Assembly: GCA_030280995.1 (NCBI GenBank)
Contig: JASXTE010000017.1
Location: 7,577,001-7,641,000, forward strand
Direction of reading: 5' to 3'
DNA from: Hemileia vastatrix
Lineage: Eukaryota > Basidiomycota > Pucciniomycetes > Pucciniales > Zaghouaniaceae
Length of the DNA: 64,000 nucleotides
A model generated the notes under the pieces. That model worked only from the letters and a program-made list of their open reading frames with translations, was not told the DNA's origin and ran no database searches. The translations under genes were made by a program, and so were the position numbers. Positions 29,101-39,800 of the stretch are shown piece by piece (within the stretch, counting starts at the first letter, position 1; each line of letters starts with the position of its first letter).

Positions 29101-32004
29101 TTCATTTGAGCCATGAGCAAATGCCATAGGATATGATTTAATCAATCTCAAAATATCTTCTTGTTCAATATTTGAGAGTTGAGGACTGAAAGAGGCCTTT
29201 TGGATTTCATTTTCCAATTCACCCACTTCATTGGTGGTTCTTCCACCTTGCAGTTGTTCTTCTCTAGGAGAAATGGTATATACTGAATTTTCAGAACATA
29301 TTTTGAATTTTCTTTTACCATTCACCCCTATGGTGAAACAACTGTTTGCAGGATCTAGTTTAATGCCAAATTTTGTCAATAAATCATTGCCAATAATAAA
29401 CCAATCACTACAATTATTATTATCCATTACTACAAATTCACAAACTGCTCTAACATATCCATTATTATATTTAAAGAATACAGCAGTTTTGTATTTGCCA
29501 ATTGGATTTAATACTGAACCAAAACCCCTCCAGTTCTTTGTCTGAACAGGTTCTAGTTTTTCCTGGTACTTACTATCAAGTTTCATTAATGCATTAAGTG
29601 AAACTACACTACCTGCAGCCCCAGTGTCAAGAATGGCATTCATTTCTTTTCCACATATGATAACAGGTGCTCTGATAGGTGTTATTTTGTAAGTATCATG
29701 AGATACATCTTTAATTATTTCAGCTTCCTCTATGGAAGTTAAAGATGTGTCTGTATGAGGTATAGCATCATTCAGGAACATTATATCCTGTTCTAATACA
29801 AATATCTCATTTTCATCATCACTGTAAGATATGTTACTCTTGCAATCCTCACTGGATTCCACATTCTCATCTTCATGATTACTAGGTTCAGAATTTTGTG
29901 AGGTTTCAATAACATTTATTCTTTTCTTACACGTGTGACCTTTAACCCAAGGTTCATTACATTTGTAACAAGTGTTATTTTCTTGTCTCTTAGGGACAAG
30001 GGGAGCTGAAGGTTTTTTCTTTTCCACTGGTAACTTACTTGTAGTAGGTTTTACCACTTCAACACTTTGTCTGTAATTACTATACTTGGTTTCATATTTG
30101 TGGTTTAATAATATCTCATTGCATATATTGATGAATCCAGAGGTGTCTCTGACAGTTTCAGTTCTAGCTACAATAATGTCTCTAACTGATATAGGCAACT
30201 TGTATATTATTTTTTCTTTCCACTCTTCATAATCCATTTTTGGATCCATAGCTTTCATGATTTTTATTAAAGTCATTAAGAAGACCATGGGTTTATCTCC
30301 AGCATTTGGATTATATCTGGCCCTTTCATACAGTCTTTGTTGAGTGATTCTAAATTTTGGGCCACCAAATTGCCTTTCAATTAGTGCCTTCCATTCATTC
30401 CAGGAGTAATTAATTCCCTCACTCAATACAGATTCAAACCATAATAAGGCCACATCTGTAAATAAAGATATTAACTTTGAAGTAATTTCTTCATCAGGTA
30501 ATTTGTATGAAAATTTTAAGTTATCAATTCTTTGTATGAATTGTTGCCAATCAGATTTTGAATCCCCGTCAAAAGAAGGGTACTGATCTAACTTAGGCCA
30601 GTTCTTTTGGCTAGTTTTTGCTTCCCTAACCTGAGGAATATTGAGTAATTCACTTACTTTAGAAAGATGATCATTTATTTCATCTTTTACTGATTTTATA
30701 TTCTCAGAGCCTATGACACTATGTTCATGTTCTATCATTGGTTTATCCTCAGAGTGTTTCATAAAAACTGGTACTCTTTCTACATAAGAGGTATTATCCT
30801 TTATTGTTTCAGTATTTTTCAAAATGTTAGCTACTTCAATTTCTACTCTTTGTAACCTATCTTTTATTACAGGTACTTGAGTCAAAGTATCATTAACATT
30901 TGAAAAAGACAATTTTACACGTCCCTCTATGGTAGCCATAATATTCTGAGAGTGTTCTAATTTATTTTCTAAATTTCTAATCTCAGATTTTAATCTTTTA
31001 TTCTCATTGATTAATTCATTATTTGAATTTTCAATAATTTTTAATTTATTGGCTGTGGTACTCAATGATTGTGTTAGCTGTAATAATACATTTTCTGTAT
31101 TAATGTTTGACTCTTTTGAGAACTCTTCCAATTTTTCAATTCTTAATAATAATTTACTTATTATTTTTGATTCCATTGGATTCTCTTTTAAAAAATATTC
31201 TATTTTTTCTGTGTCCAATTCAGAAGACTCATTTTCAGGGTCAAGATTTAATTCATTTGGTTCAATTTTTATATTAATAGTATTTTCCTGGTGATCCATA
31301 AAACTATTTACATTGTCCTCATGTAAAGACAAGTTTAAAATATTCTGTTCAAATGAATAATCCTTTAAATCCTTATCAATAATATCCAATATTTCCTTAT
31401 CAATCTCATTACCTATAAGTAATTTATTGTCAGGTTGATATAATTGATCATAAGAAGTTGGATGACTTACCAAGGTCTTATCCCACTTCCTCTGCCTCTC
31501 CTTGCCTTTCCCCTGTAAGGGTGACTGCTGGAGCCCTGCTGTTGAGGATTGTTGTAGTTTTGGGCGTACCAATCCCATTTCCATTTGCTTACTGTAATTT
31601 TTTGGTCCTCCTCTTGGGCTGGAGGTGTTGCTATGGAATTGTTGGTTGCTACTGTTGGTGGTTGAGTCTTTATGTCCACTAGAGCTTGGTTGACTTCTAT
31701 GAAACCTTGAGCTGCTCTCTTTTCCAGATTGTTGATCTGGTCCACTATATTGTTGACTCTTACTGTCAAGGTGTTCATTAGGGTGGATAGGGAGTGAACT
31801 TGTTCTTGTAATGTATTTTTTGATTTCTTTATTGAAACCTGCTTTAGAAGCTTTTCCCTTTCCTCCAGAGACATTGACGGAGTGTTGTTTATTATGGGAG
31901 AGTCCTGGCCCTCCATTTGAATGTCCTGTAACAGGTCTTTCAGCTCTAGGTCTTAAGTTATAAGGTTTTACCTTATTACTTACAATGTCATTGTTGTCAC
32001 ACAT
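26131..32004 (-). CDS. Gag-Pol polyprotein of element 1 with chromodomain
   Basis: The open frame extends to 32052, but I prefer the Met at 32004 (MCDNNDIVSN), which matches the start position in elements 2 and 3. Numbering from 32052, the order is: coiled-coil and Gag capsid region (WPKLDQYPSFDGD...WQQFIQRIDNL, about 495-560); zinc knuckle CYKCNEPWVKGHTC (about 692); protease DTGAAG (about 804); RT with YIDD (about 1162); RNase H LYTDASFIGLGAAL (about 1308); integrase HHCC (about 1540-1585). The DDE residues lie in MDFVTGLP, ISDRDPKF and HPQTDGLAERM, followed by PFVGPFVV. A C-terminal chromodomain (EIEKILKKRILTKEKGTEYL...DKWIP) probably steers integration to modified chromatin. Near its 5' end it overlaps a second frame. 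Confidence 0.93.
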   Translation of the reverse strand: MCDNNDIVSNKVKPYNLRPRAERPVTGHSNGGPGLSHNKQHSVNVSGGKGKASKAGFNKEIKKYITRTSSLPIHPNEHLDSKSQQYSGPDQQSGKESSSRFHRSQPSSSGHKDSTTNSSNQQFHSNTSSPRGGPKNYSKQMEMGLVRPKLQQSSTAGLQQSPLQGKGKERQRKWDKTLVSHPTSYDQLYQPDNKLLIGNEIDKEILDIIDKDLKDYSFEQNILNLSLHEDNVNSFMDHQENTINIKIEPNELNLDPENESSELDTEKIEYFLKENPMESKIISKLLLRIEKLEEFSKESNINTENVLLQLTQSLSTTANKLKIIENSNNELINENKRLKSEIRNLENKLEHSQNIMATIEGRVKLSFSNVNDTLTQVPVIKDRLQRVEIEVANILKNTETIKDNTSYVERVPVFMKHSEDKPMIEHEHSVIGSENIKSVKDEINDHLSKVSELLNIPQVREAKTSQKNWPKLDQYPSFDGDSKSDWQQFIQRIDNLKFSYKLPDEEITSKLISLFTDVALLWFESVLSEGINYSWNEWKALIERQFGGPKFRITQQRLYERARYNPNAGDKPMVFLMTLIKIMKAMDPKMDYEEWKEKIIYKLPISVRDIIVARTETVRDTSGFINICNEILLNHKYETKYSNYRQSVEVVKPTTSKLPVEKKKPSAPLVPKRQENNTCYKCNEPWVKGHTCKKRINVIETSQNSEPSNHEDENVESSEDCKSNISYSDDENEIFVLEQDIMFLNDAIPHTDTSLTSIEEAEIIKDVSHDTYKITPIRAPVIICGKEMNAILDTGAAGSVVSLNALMKLDSKYQEKLEPVQTKNWRGFGSVLNPIGKYKTAVFFKYNNGYVRAVCEFVVMDNNNCSDWFIIGNDLLTKFGIKLDPANSCFTIGVNGKRKFKICSENSVYTISPREEQLQGGRTTNEVGELENEIQKASFSPQLSNIEQEDILRLIKSYPMAFAHGSNELGLVKNHEMKISLSCDLDNIPGSLKKKPYPASPAKRKDIEDNIKLLLEMGIVEKVDTTPKYCVISPVLISYEKDKARLCGDYRALNTYTVDDIYPLPRIASIHATLQGAKYISCLDGNKGYHQIPVERDSQNYLLITTHMGIYKYVRMPFGPKNAPSVFQKLMDSVFHQEMVEGWLLVYIDDIIVFSKTYDEHLNHLKRVFQKMDEINMTIALKKCKFGFQSLKVLGHVVSGLQICVDQNKVAAIKNIGIPKNVKEVQSFLGMCGYYRQYIKNYQSIAAPLTTLIRKNEAFIWNNERQHAFNKLKECLMSAPILGLPDFTLPFILYTDASFIGLGAALQQKQIINGKLSEVVICYISRTLRKTELRYGATQLECLAVVWALEKLHYYLEDQKFELITDCSAVKSLLNMKTPNRHMFRWQLAVQEYRGRMTITHRAGTLHSNVDLLSRSPLPNDADNPAYVPENEVIHIFGIYIVDLEEEFMQTILENYSSDKDLSKLSTILNDPTNASMSALIKTLPPKYKNALEKGKLSIEDGYIYYRKKLSNVIVIPPSMKELMLSTCHDDILAGHFDFNKTLTRVKNTAWWINMKEDVQKYIETCDSCQKSKRLTGKRAGLLQQIEQPKAPWEIINMDFVTGLPLAGKESFNSCWVIVDRLTKMCKFIPTHKEVSAKDLALLWWTQMMNTAGFPKAIISDRDPKFTSEFWTSLMEVSGCQLKLSTAHHPQTDGLAERMIQTLEDMIRRYCAFGLEYKDNEKFTHDWVTLIPGLEFAYNSTTHSVTEKKPFELWLGYVPNTPVNLLNKLPRLDIHPGTKSFIHMQQMCRKHAEECIQKAFEYEKKRWDKSHKEFEFKKGDEVLISTLHFNLQGNVKLKDPFVGPFVVNKMVGNNAVEVILYAPYDRKHPVFPISLLKPYHANDPDLFPKRRGRPKKQPEEIVEKAEIEKILKKRILTKEKGTEYLLRFKGKSNEFDKWIPEKEISNLSTLLKKFKQK
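31467..32004 (-). CDS. Overlapping spliced ORF of element 1: coiled-coil protein ending in PW
   Basis: Exon 1 (32004-31984, MCDNNDI) ends at a GTAAGT donor. A 58-nt intron ending TGTTACAG joins it to 31925 in the +1 frame relative to gag-pol: DIQMEGQDSPIINNTPSM onward. The product has about 159 residues: a coiled coil (LQEQVHSLSTLMNTLTVRVN...INNLEKRA), a VSKWKWDWYAQNY motif, a basic RGKARRGRGSG tail and a Trp-stop end. The stop sits in TGGTAAGT, also a donor-like site, with a second 58-nt intron-like segment behind it. Elements 2 and 3 have the same layout. No known domain was recognised; a Gag partner or regulator made from spliced RNA is inference. Confidence 0.65.
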
Positions 32005-32673
32005 TTTTACGTGGAAGTTAAAGAATTGAAAGTTTAGATATGAAAACTTCAAAAAGGAGTTTTATCAGTATTTATCAATACCACTGAAGACAATTTTATT
32101 GCTTACTTATTGGTATGAAGTGAATATTTAAGTGCCAAAAGTCAAATATGCTTTTATGTGGTCACTTGATTTAACTGGTCTACAATATGTAGCCGTGTTT
32201 TTATATTCAAAAGAAAACAACTGTCAGTATGATTCTTTCTAAATATTTAATGAATTTTACAAACCAATAAAAGAGAAGATTAAGAGTCCTGTTAAAAGAA
32301 AACAATTAATCAGTTCAATTGGTTATCATCTGCAAAGATCACAAATTTAATTGGTCTATTGACAGACTCCCACTAAGAACAATTATATGTTAAATTAGTG
32401 GTAAAAAATTTTATCTGCAAAGATCTCAAATTTAATTGGTCTATTAACAGACCCACTAATAACAATTATAAGTTAAATTAGTGGTAAAATTGTTGATTCA
32501 ATATCACAATTTTATAATATAACAGGGCTTCTTTTTCTAAAATCACTATATAAGTGACCCCAACCTGTTGTAATTATCCAAATACTTTTATAGGGATATT
32601 ATTTACGTGCACCTTCTCTTGAAAATTTCACTTACCAGGATTATAACAGAATTCTTGAGGAAAGGCCCCCAAT

Positions 32674-34175
32674 TGTCAGGCTAAGGTCAAGTACAAGGAC
32701 GTGAACTAGCTTGATTAGTCAGTTGTCTAGAAGATTTAAATGGTCCTATATGAATACTGTAATATAAATCCAATAAGTAGTAAAATATAATCAAAATTTA
32801 AAGGTCTCAGTAATATAATTCTCACTAGTCTTATATATGGCTTACAATCTTTGTAGTTGGTAGAAAAATAGATTTTATAATTCAGATACTATTCAAAAGT
32901 CTTATAAAAGTACTAATTGATATGTATTGTAATTTGTTTGGTTATATTGGTTAATTGTAAATGATAAAGAATGAAGAAATACAACCCAAAAACCTCCTCC
33001 TTTTTATACACACTGAGTTCCCCAATGATTCCCTTGATGTACCACCCAATACACAGTTAATCACGCCTCTAAACAACTAATAGACATTCCCATCAACAAT
33101 CCCAGTGATCCTTGACATAATTAGAAGAGTAACAACCGCCAAAATCCTGAAATAACAAGGGAAATCCATCAAAATTAAAGAAAAAGACAAAAAGAGAGTA
33201 TATGCGTATAAAACAATAATATTAAGGACTAAAGGAGACTTTTTAAGGTTAATAATAGCTTAATAATAAGGGGGATTTAATGTAGAAATAATGGGGCTAA
33301 TCCTGACATTATACTACGTGAAATTCCCATTCAAAAATAACCAAAATTGACTGAGAAACCACCCAAAAACTTAAAATAGAGCGTGAGATGTGGGGTAACT
33401 ACATGCAGTTCTTGGCAGGCGCTTGCACGGGTAAATCCTTGACTAAAATTAGGCGAGTTTAAGCGTGGTGATGAAATAAAGTGCCAAGAGTGAGGTTATT
33501 AATGAAATTAGTGCATATAAACAGGGTCAATGCATTATTAATTAAGCTAGGACACTAAATAAGCGCCTGTCGCCTATTTTAGTGTGTTTCCCCACAGTGG
33601 GCGTAGAATGTGGGGTAATTATAGTGTGAAAAAGCTAACTTTGCTAAAAATGAAGCTATTCACACGGGAAAAAAGCAGGCAGTATGTGGCCAGTACACAG
33701 AAGCCATTTCTGGCATAAAAAACACCAAATTTGAAAAGTGTTAATTTTATGCATTTAAATAGCCAAATCAATAGTTCTAAATGAGCCCAATTGATCTGTC
33801 AAAGCGCAATTTTGATATTCTCAATTTTATAGCGCATATAGTCAACTTTTAAGTGAAATAAAGCGCATTTCTTGTTTTTTGCATAAAACAATGAATATAA
33901 CAGCTTTAAGTGTACTTAAAAATTATGCAGCCTTATACTTAAGGTTCTTAAGATTACCCTAACATATTCCAACTTAATATTAAGTACATAAGACCTATAA
34001 AAGGTGGATATATGCGTGTATATAAGGTGTTATAATGGCATTTTTTGTGTATTATCATAATTTTACTTATGTATACTATTTGTGTACTCTTATTTATTAT
34101 TCCCATGTATAGTTCATGTGTTTAACATAACTTATAAGTACTTTTTACTCAGTCCTGGAGATATACAGGCTGACA
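32674..34175 (-). repeat. 5' LTR of element 1
   Basis: Same length as, and no difference seen from, the LTR at 24448. It drives transcription leftward. PBS-like TGGGGGCCTTTCC follows two bases after its end on the minus strand. Confidence 0.9.
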
Positions 34176-34352
34176 AGGAGTGTCCCATGGTGCTTGCCCT
34201 ATAAATCCCCCTTACGCAATATCCTCCCCTTCTTCTTGTCAGCCTATTTCAGCCTGTATATCCCCAGGACTGAGTAAAAATTACTTATAAGTTATGTTAA
34301 ACACATGAACTATACATGGGAATAATAATTAAGAGTACACAAACAGTATACA

Positions 34353-35488
34353 TGTCAGCCAGGCTATTCCAGGAGTCCAGTAAATGATATATAAATTATA
34401 AAACCTTAAAGAGTGGGTAAGACTTGTATTTAATGAATATAACTTAATATTTTATTGCATAATGAAATTATATAAGAATTTTATTATATACAAATGTTAC
34501 ATTAAATTTATTGGTTATATATATTTTTATATACAATTAAATTGAGCATAATATAATATATTCTACAAATAATGGCGCATTTTTATGTATTTAATAATTA
34601 TAAATTTATATTTAATTAATTAAAAAACATATATTATAATTACAAGTGTAAATTTGATTTATAATATATTTAAATTAATTACTTAAATTTATATATTAAC
34701 TAATACCTCTCATATGATACTAAACAATTATTAAGGACGCTTCTTTTGACCCTTAATTGTGTTAGAAAAAACAAATAAATTAATTTGGACTAAATTGAGA
34801 TTAATTGCTTGTTTTGTTGCGTCAAATTATTTTTTGTTTCACTTAAAATGTCCTCTAATCAGAATGTACCATCTGTTGGGAATTATATTTCTCATAGTTC
34901 CTATGTTTCCAATCTTGTTTAGTTATTCACTATTGTCACTTACTGATTTGGGGATTAATGGCGGGGAAATTGGATTCTTAATTGGGTTTTTAATTATTTG
35001 TTTCATGTTTTTCTCTATATTGTTATGTTTCATTTACTCTTTTGATATGTTTGTTTTATTCCTTTCTAATCATTGTATTTACTGATATAGTAGCGCTTCA
35101 GAGGACCCATTGCCTATAAAAGGGCCTTGGATAATCCCCTGTAGCCTTATCACTTATTATACACTCAACAAATTAAAAACTATTTTACTACGTTTATATT
35201 TTTTTTATTAGTAATACAATTCTAATTAAAAGTCTATATAACAAATTAAAGGTTGCCTTAAGTCTGATAGTAACTATATTGTTTGCCGTGCAGAACTCTT
35301 ACTTAAATAATAATAATATTTATAAAACCAATTTGTTGTCTCTTCTCAGCTCACTCATCGTTGCCTTTTCTCAATAAATTAAATAATTTTATTAAATTTT
35401 ATTTCTTTTATTACCCATACTCCTTTCCTCCTTCTCCTCCTCTCATTTCTTCCCTCTTTTCTTATCTCTTCTAGACGACTGAGCGACA
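34353..35488 (+). repeat. 5' LTR of element 2
   Basis: TGTCAGCCAGGCTATTCC...GAGCGACA. Contains the TATA box and, downstream, TTCTTCTAGACGACTGAG at the end. A hydrophobic 108-codon frame inside it is dismissed as chance. Confidence 0.9.
35115..35122 (+). promoter_or_regulatory. LTR TATA box
   Basis: TATAAAAG within CCTATAAAAGGGCCTTGG. The same box occurs in the element 3 3' LTR (59243) and, inverted, in the solo LTR (about 48640). The element 2 3' LTR has TATAAAAA at 43152. Confidence 0.6.
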
Positions 35489-35490
35489 AC

Positions 35491-35503
35491 TGGGGGCCTT
35501 TCC
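35491..35503 (+). other. Primer binding site of element 2
   Basis: TGGGGGCCTTTCC, two bases after the LTR. It is identical in elements 1 and 3, so all three seem to use the same primer. The tRNA is not identified here. Confidence 0.65.
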
Positions 35504-36187
35504 AAACGACGACGACGATCGAAGCCTGGCGACGAACGACAAAACGCACGGACCACCTAGCAAAACGAAACTTTTTGCCGCGACTGTGTTTCGAACTTGG
35601 GTTCGACACTTTAGGTTTATATAATATTAATTTTTATATTATTTTGAAGTGATTTTTCGATCACTATAGTAAGTTCACCTTTGCGCCTCTCACTCATATT
35701 ACTATATTTTTATTGCAATAACAGTGATTGTGGCTTAATTGCTGATTCACTGAGTGTAAGTGTTCAATTTTTAAAAAAATTTTTTTTTTTCCTAGTTGAC
35801 CATTATAGAGTGTTAAATCCTCTTAGTCCTAGAAGAATTGACATTATTATTAATACAAATTGAATTATTAATTTAATTTTTTTTTTATTATTATTAATTA
35901 TTGTTAATTTTGGTTGACTAAAAGTACATTGTGCTTAGTCCCAATATATTGCCATATTTAATATTGGTAATTAATTGGTTGAATTAACTTACTTGTTATT
36001 CCCAATTTAAACTTGCAATCCATTTTTTTTTAAAAAATTAATTTTTTAATTATTACTTTATATTGAAAGTTATTTTTTCTATAATTTAATTAATTAAAAA
36101 AATTTTTTATATTATTTGGAGCAATTATTGACTAACTTTGATTATTTTTTTATAAAGTACAAAGTAAATATAAATCTTCCCACTAGT

Positions 36188-36869
36188 ATGTCCAACAATT
36201 TGGCAGAAAAAATGGATAACATGCAAGTGGATGAGATAGAAATTGACTATGATGCTGACACTGTAAGTTCTTCTAAAGTTGGTCATAAAAAATCTTATGC
36301 TAACACAAAAAATTCACATACTGCAGTATGTGGAAATGACAGGAAATGCAAACAAACCAAACCCCCTTCCCCCAGTACCACAGAAGGAAGTAAAGCCTCT
36401 AGTGCCTCAAGAAGGTCTTCCAAAAGGCTTCAAAATAAAAAAGCTTCCTCTGCCACAACAAATCAGCAACCTATCCAGTCATATAAAAGAGTTGAAGACA
36501 GAAAATATGACGTACAAAGCAAAGGTAGACACATTGTGGGATCAGGTCCAAGAACTCAGGAACCAGATTCAGGCCCAGGCCCCTCCTCAATTGCCTCCCA
36601 ATCAGCTTCAATTTCAGGCTCAACCTTCACAGCCACCCAGCTCAACCATCCAAAATCCAAATACTATGGAAGTAGAGCAATGGAAATGGGATTATCTAAT
36701 GAGTCACTACCAACAGAATGTGCAGCACCCTCCTCATCATCAGCCTGGCCCATCCAGAACACCCAATTTCCATCCACCTCCTCATCCCTACCAACAAAGC
36801 AGGAGAAAGAAGGCCCAAACACAATCCCAAACCCAGTCCCAGGGGAAGTTTCCTCCTCTGCCATGGTAA
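36188..36869 (+). CDS. Overlapping spliced ORF of element 2: coiled-coil protein ending in PW
   Basis: Exon 1 36188-36262 (25 residues), intron 36263-36326 (GTAAGT donor, TGCTAACAC branch, ACTGCAG acceptor), exon 2 36327-36869 in the +1 frame. The roughly 205-residue product reads YVEMTGNANKPNPLPP, KIKKLPLPQQISNLSSHIKE, a coiled coil (YKAKVDTLWDQVQELRNQIQ), a Gln/Pro stretch, VEQWKWDYLMSHYQQN, a basic polar tail and PLPW-stop. The stop again lies in TGGTAAGT, and TTCTTCTGCAG 58 nt on completes an intron-like unit. ATG of MVSNL in the main frame overlaps the stop. Element 3 conserves this frame better than the main frame over the same DNA. Confidence 0.68.
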
Positions 36870-39800
36870 GTAATTTGGTTGATAGTCACTTGGGTATGTT
36901 TTCTAATAAATCTTCTTCTGCAGGTAATATTATTGAACATGGTGAAAGAACAGTTAAACCTGTTAAAAGACAGCTTCCTGTAACTAGTAGCCCTATTGAT
37001 GTAATTAGCAAATTGTCATTTGATGAACCTTTACATTTAACTTCTACATCTTTAATTAATCCTTCTCTTGCAATTAAAAATGATTCTGTTCCCCCTGAAA
37101 TCTATAACTTAATTGAAAAAACTTCTGAGGAAATATTGAAAGATACCCTTGATTTTAATATTGTGAAAGACAAACATGTGAGAGATGTGTTAATCCATGA
37201 AAATGATAGATTAAATAATTTACACTTGCAATGTAAAGTGAGTTCTTCTGTACAAGATACAGCTTATTTAAAAATCAAAGAAACCTTAAATATTGTTCTT
37301 AGTCAACAAAAACAAATAAGAAGTGACCATAGAGCTATCTCAGATAGAAATATCAGTCTACATAAGACCTTGAGTGAATTGAAACCCCTTATTGAGGAAA
37401 ATTATTCATTCAAAAATGAAATAAAATCTCTACAAAATGAGTTTAAGAAGCTAAGAAATGATTTCCATGCACTAAGTACCAAACACTCAGTTTCTGAGGA
37501 CAGAAATGTTCTATCTCTTGCAAAAGTAAATGACCAGATGTCTGAAATTCCAAGAATAAGAAACTATGTGTCTGACCTACAAGAAAAGTTTTCAACCTTA
37601 ACCATCAATAATGAATTAAATGAGATTTCTGCAAATAAGCTGCATAAAAATAAAGGGAAAAAACCTGAACAAAATTCATCCTTTCTTCCTCATATTTCAA
37701 CCATTAAACAAACTGACAATGAGTCTGTAAAATCTTTTGCTACGAGCAAAAAATCTTGTGATGATCATGCACCATCTGTTTCTGTAAATAATGAAATTTC
37801 TGAACACCTGGCTAAACTTCAGGAATTATTACTAATGAATAATTCAAACCAAAAAGTGGACCATCCCAGTAGTCAGAAAAATTGGCCTAAGTTAGACCAA
37901 TATCCTACCTTTGATGGTGATTCTTCCTCTGATTGGCAACACTTTATCCAGAGAATTGATAATTTAAAGAGATCTTATAAACTACCTGATGAGGAAATTG
38001 TTTCTAAGCTAATTTCTTTATTTTCCAATGTAGCCTTGATGTGGTATGAATCTGTCCTCTTAGATAACAATCATTATACATGGAATGATTGGAAATCCTT
38101 GATTGAGAATCAGTTTGGTGGTTCAAAATTCAGGTTAACTCAGCAAAGACTGTATGAGAATACTAGATATGTATCCTCCTCTGTTGAAAAGCCCATTGTT
38201 TTTCTGATGAAAATAACTAAAATTCTTAGAGCAATTGATCCAAAGATGGATTATGATATTTTGAGAGATAAAATCTTGTATAAATTACCAAATTCTCTTA
38301 GGGATTTGATTGTTGCCAGAACTGAGCATGTAAGGGAAAATTCTTCTTTCATTAATATCTGTAATGAAGTACTACTCAACCATAGATATGAACCAAAGAA
38401 TTACCTTAGTAAATCTTATAATGATCAGAATAAACCTTCTATAAAGCTCCCAGAAAAATCTGGTAAACCCTCTGCCCCAGTTGCACCTAAAAAATATGCA
38501 ACAAATACTTGTTATAAATGTAACAAACCGTGGCAGAAGGGTCATGTTTGTGACAAGAAAATTCATCTTGTTGAACAAAATGAAGACACTGATGAAATTG
38601 AACTTGATGTCAATAATTCTTCCAGTGACTGTGAAAGTAATATCTCCTATGACAATGAATCTGTTAAAGATGTTTTAATGTTGGAACATGATGTCCATTA
38701 TTTAAATAATATACCTGAAGATTGTGTATTGAATTTATCTTCAGTAGAAAATGCTGAGATAATTAAAGATATTAATAACAATTCTATTCCCATATCCCCT
38801 TTAAAGGCACCTGTTATCATTAATGGTAAAAATGTTGATGTAGTTCTTGATTCTGGTGCTGGAGGAAGTGTAGTATCTGAAAAAGCTTTGGCTTCAGTGG
38901 ATAAGGAATATTTAAGTAAATTATTGCCTATAACTTCTGAAAAATGGAGAGGGTATGGTTCTACCTTATTTCCTATTGGCAAATACAAAACCTCTGTATT
39001 CTTCAAATATAATGGTGGTTTTGTCAGAGCTATTTGTGAGTTTGTTGTCATGAAAAATGATAATTTGAGCAATTGGTTTATTATGGGAAATGATATTTTA
39101 ACCATGTTTGGTGTGAAACTGGACCCAGCAAATAATTGCTTTACCTTAGGAATGAATGGGAAAAGAAAATTCAAAATTTCTTCTCCTAAACCTTCTGGGC
39201 ATTTGTTGAAATCTTGTAACTCACTGACCCAATGTAAAGGTAGAACAACAACTGAAATGGATGATTTATTACATGAAATAAATACCGCTTCTTTTGGTGA
39301 TCATTTGACTAATGAACAAAAAGATTCTATTGTTACCTCTATTACCTCTTTCCCTATGGCTTTTGCTCATGGTTCTCATGTCTTGGGAATTGTTCAGGAA
39401 GAAATGAAAATTACCTTATCCTGTAATTTGAGTGATATTCCTCCTTCCCTTAAGAAAAAACCATATCCTGCTTCTCCATCAAAAAGAAAAGATATTGAAG
39501 ATAATATTGAAACATTATTGAAAATGAATATCATTGAGAAAGTGAATGTCACCCCCAAATATTGTGTCATCTCCCCAGTCTTGATTTCATATGAAAAAGA
39601 TAAAGCTAGATTATGTGGAGATTACAGAGCTTTAAATACTTATACTGTTGATGATATTTATCCTTTACCCAGAATTAATTCAATACATGCTACCTTGCAA
39701 GGTGCAAAATTTATTAGTTGTCTGGATGGTAATAAAGGTTATCATCAGGTTCCAGTTGAGAAAAATTCTCAAAATTTTTTGCTTATTGCTACTCATATGG

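Larger units (their letters stand above)
24448..34175 (-). mobile_element. Element 1: full-length chromovirus (Ty3 type), TSD AGGAG
   Basis: 9.7 kb with two 1502-bp LTRs (TGTCAGG...GGCTGACA) that look identical wherever I compared them. Perfect 5-bp duplications AGGAG flank it (24443-24447, 34176-34180). On the minus strand the order is 5' LTR, PBS TGGGGGCCTTTCC (32671-32659), a leader of about 670 nt, one gag-pol ORF, a T-rich run plus purine tract GGGTGGGCGAG, and the 3' LTR. All domains needed for transposition are present without stops. Matching LTRs and an intact ORF point to a recent insertion that could still be active. Confidence 0.92.

Noticed and set aside
34759..35085. Hydrophobic 108-codon ORF in the element 2 LTR, repeated at 42796-43122
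   Set aside because: Identical only because the LTRs are copies. The corresponding frames in the solo F2 LTR and element 3 LTRs are not kept, and composition is simply T-rich.
36866..36923. Second intron joining the +1 ORF to Gag-Pol
   Set aside because: With the best acceptor (58 nt; likewise 58 and 55 nt in elements 1 and 3) the joined frame reads TGG TAA. It does not enter the polyprotein frame.
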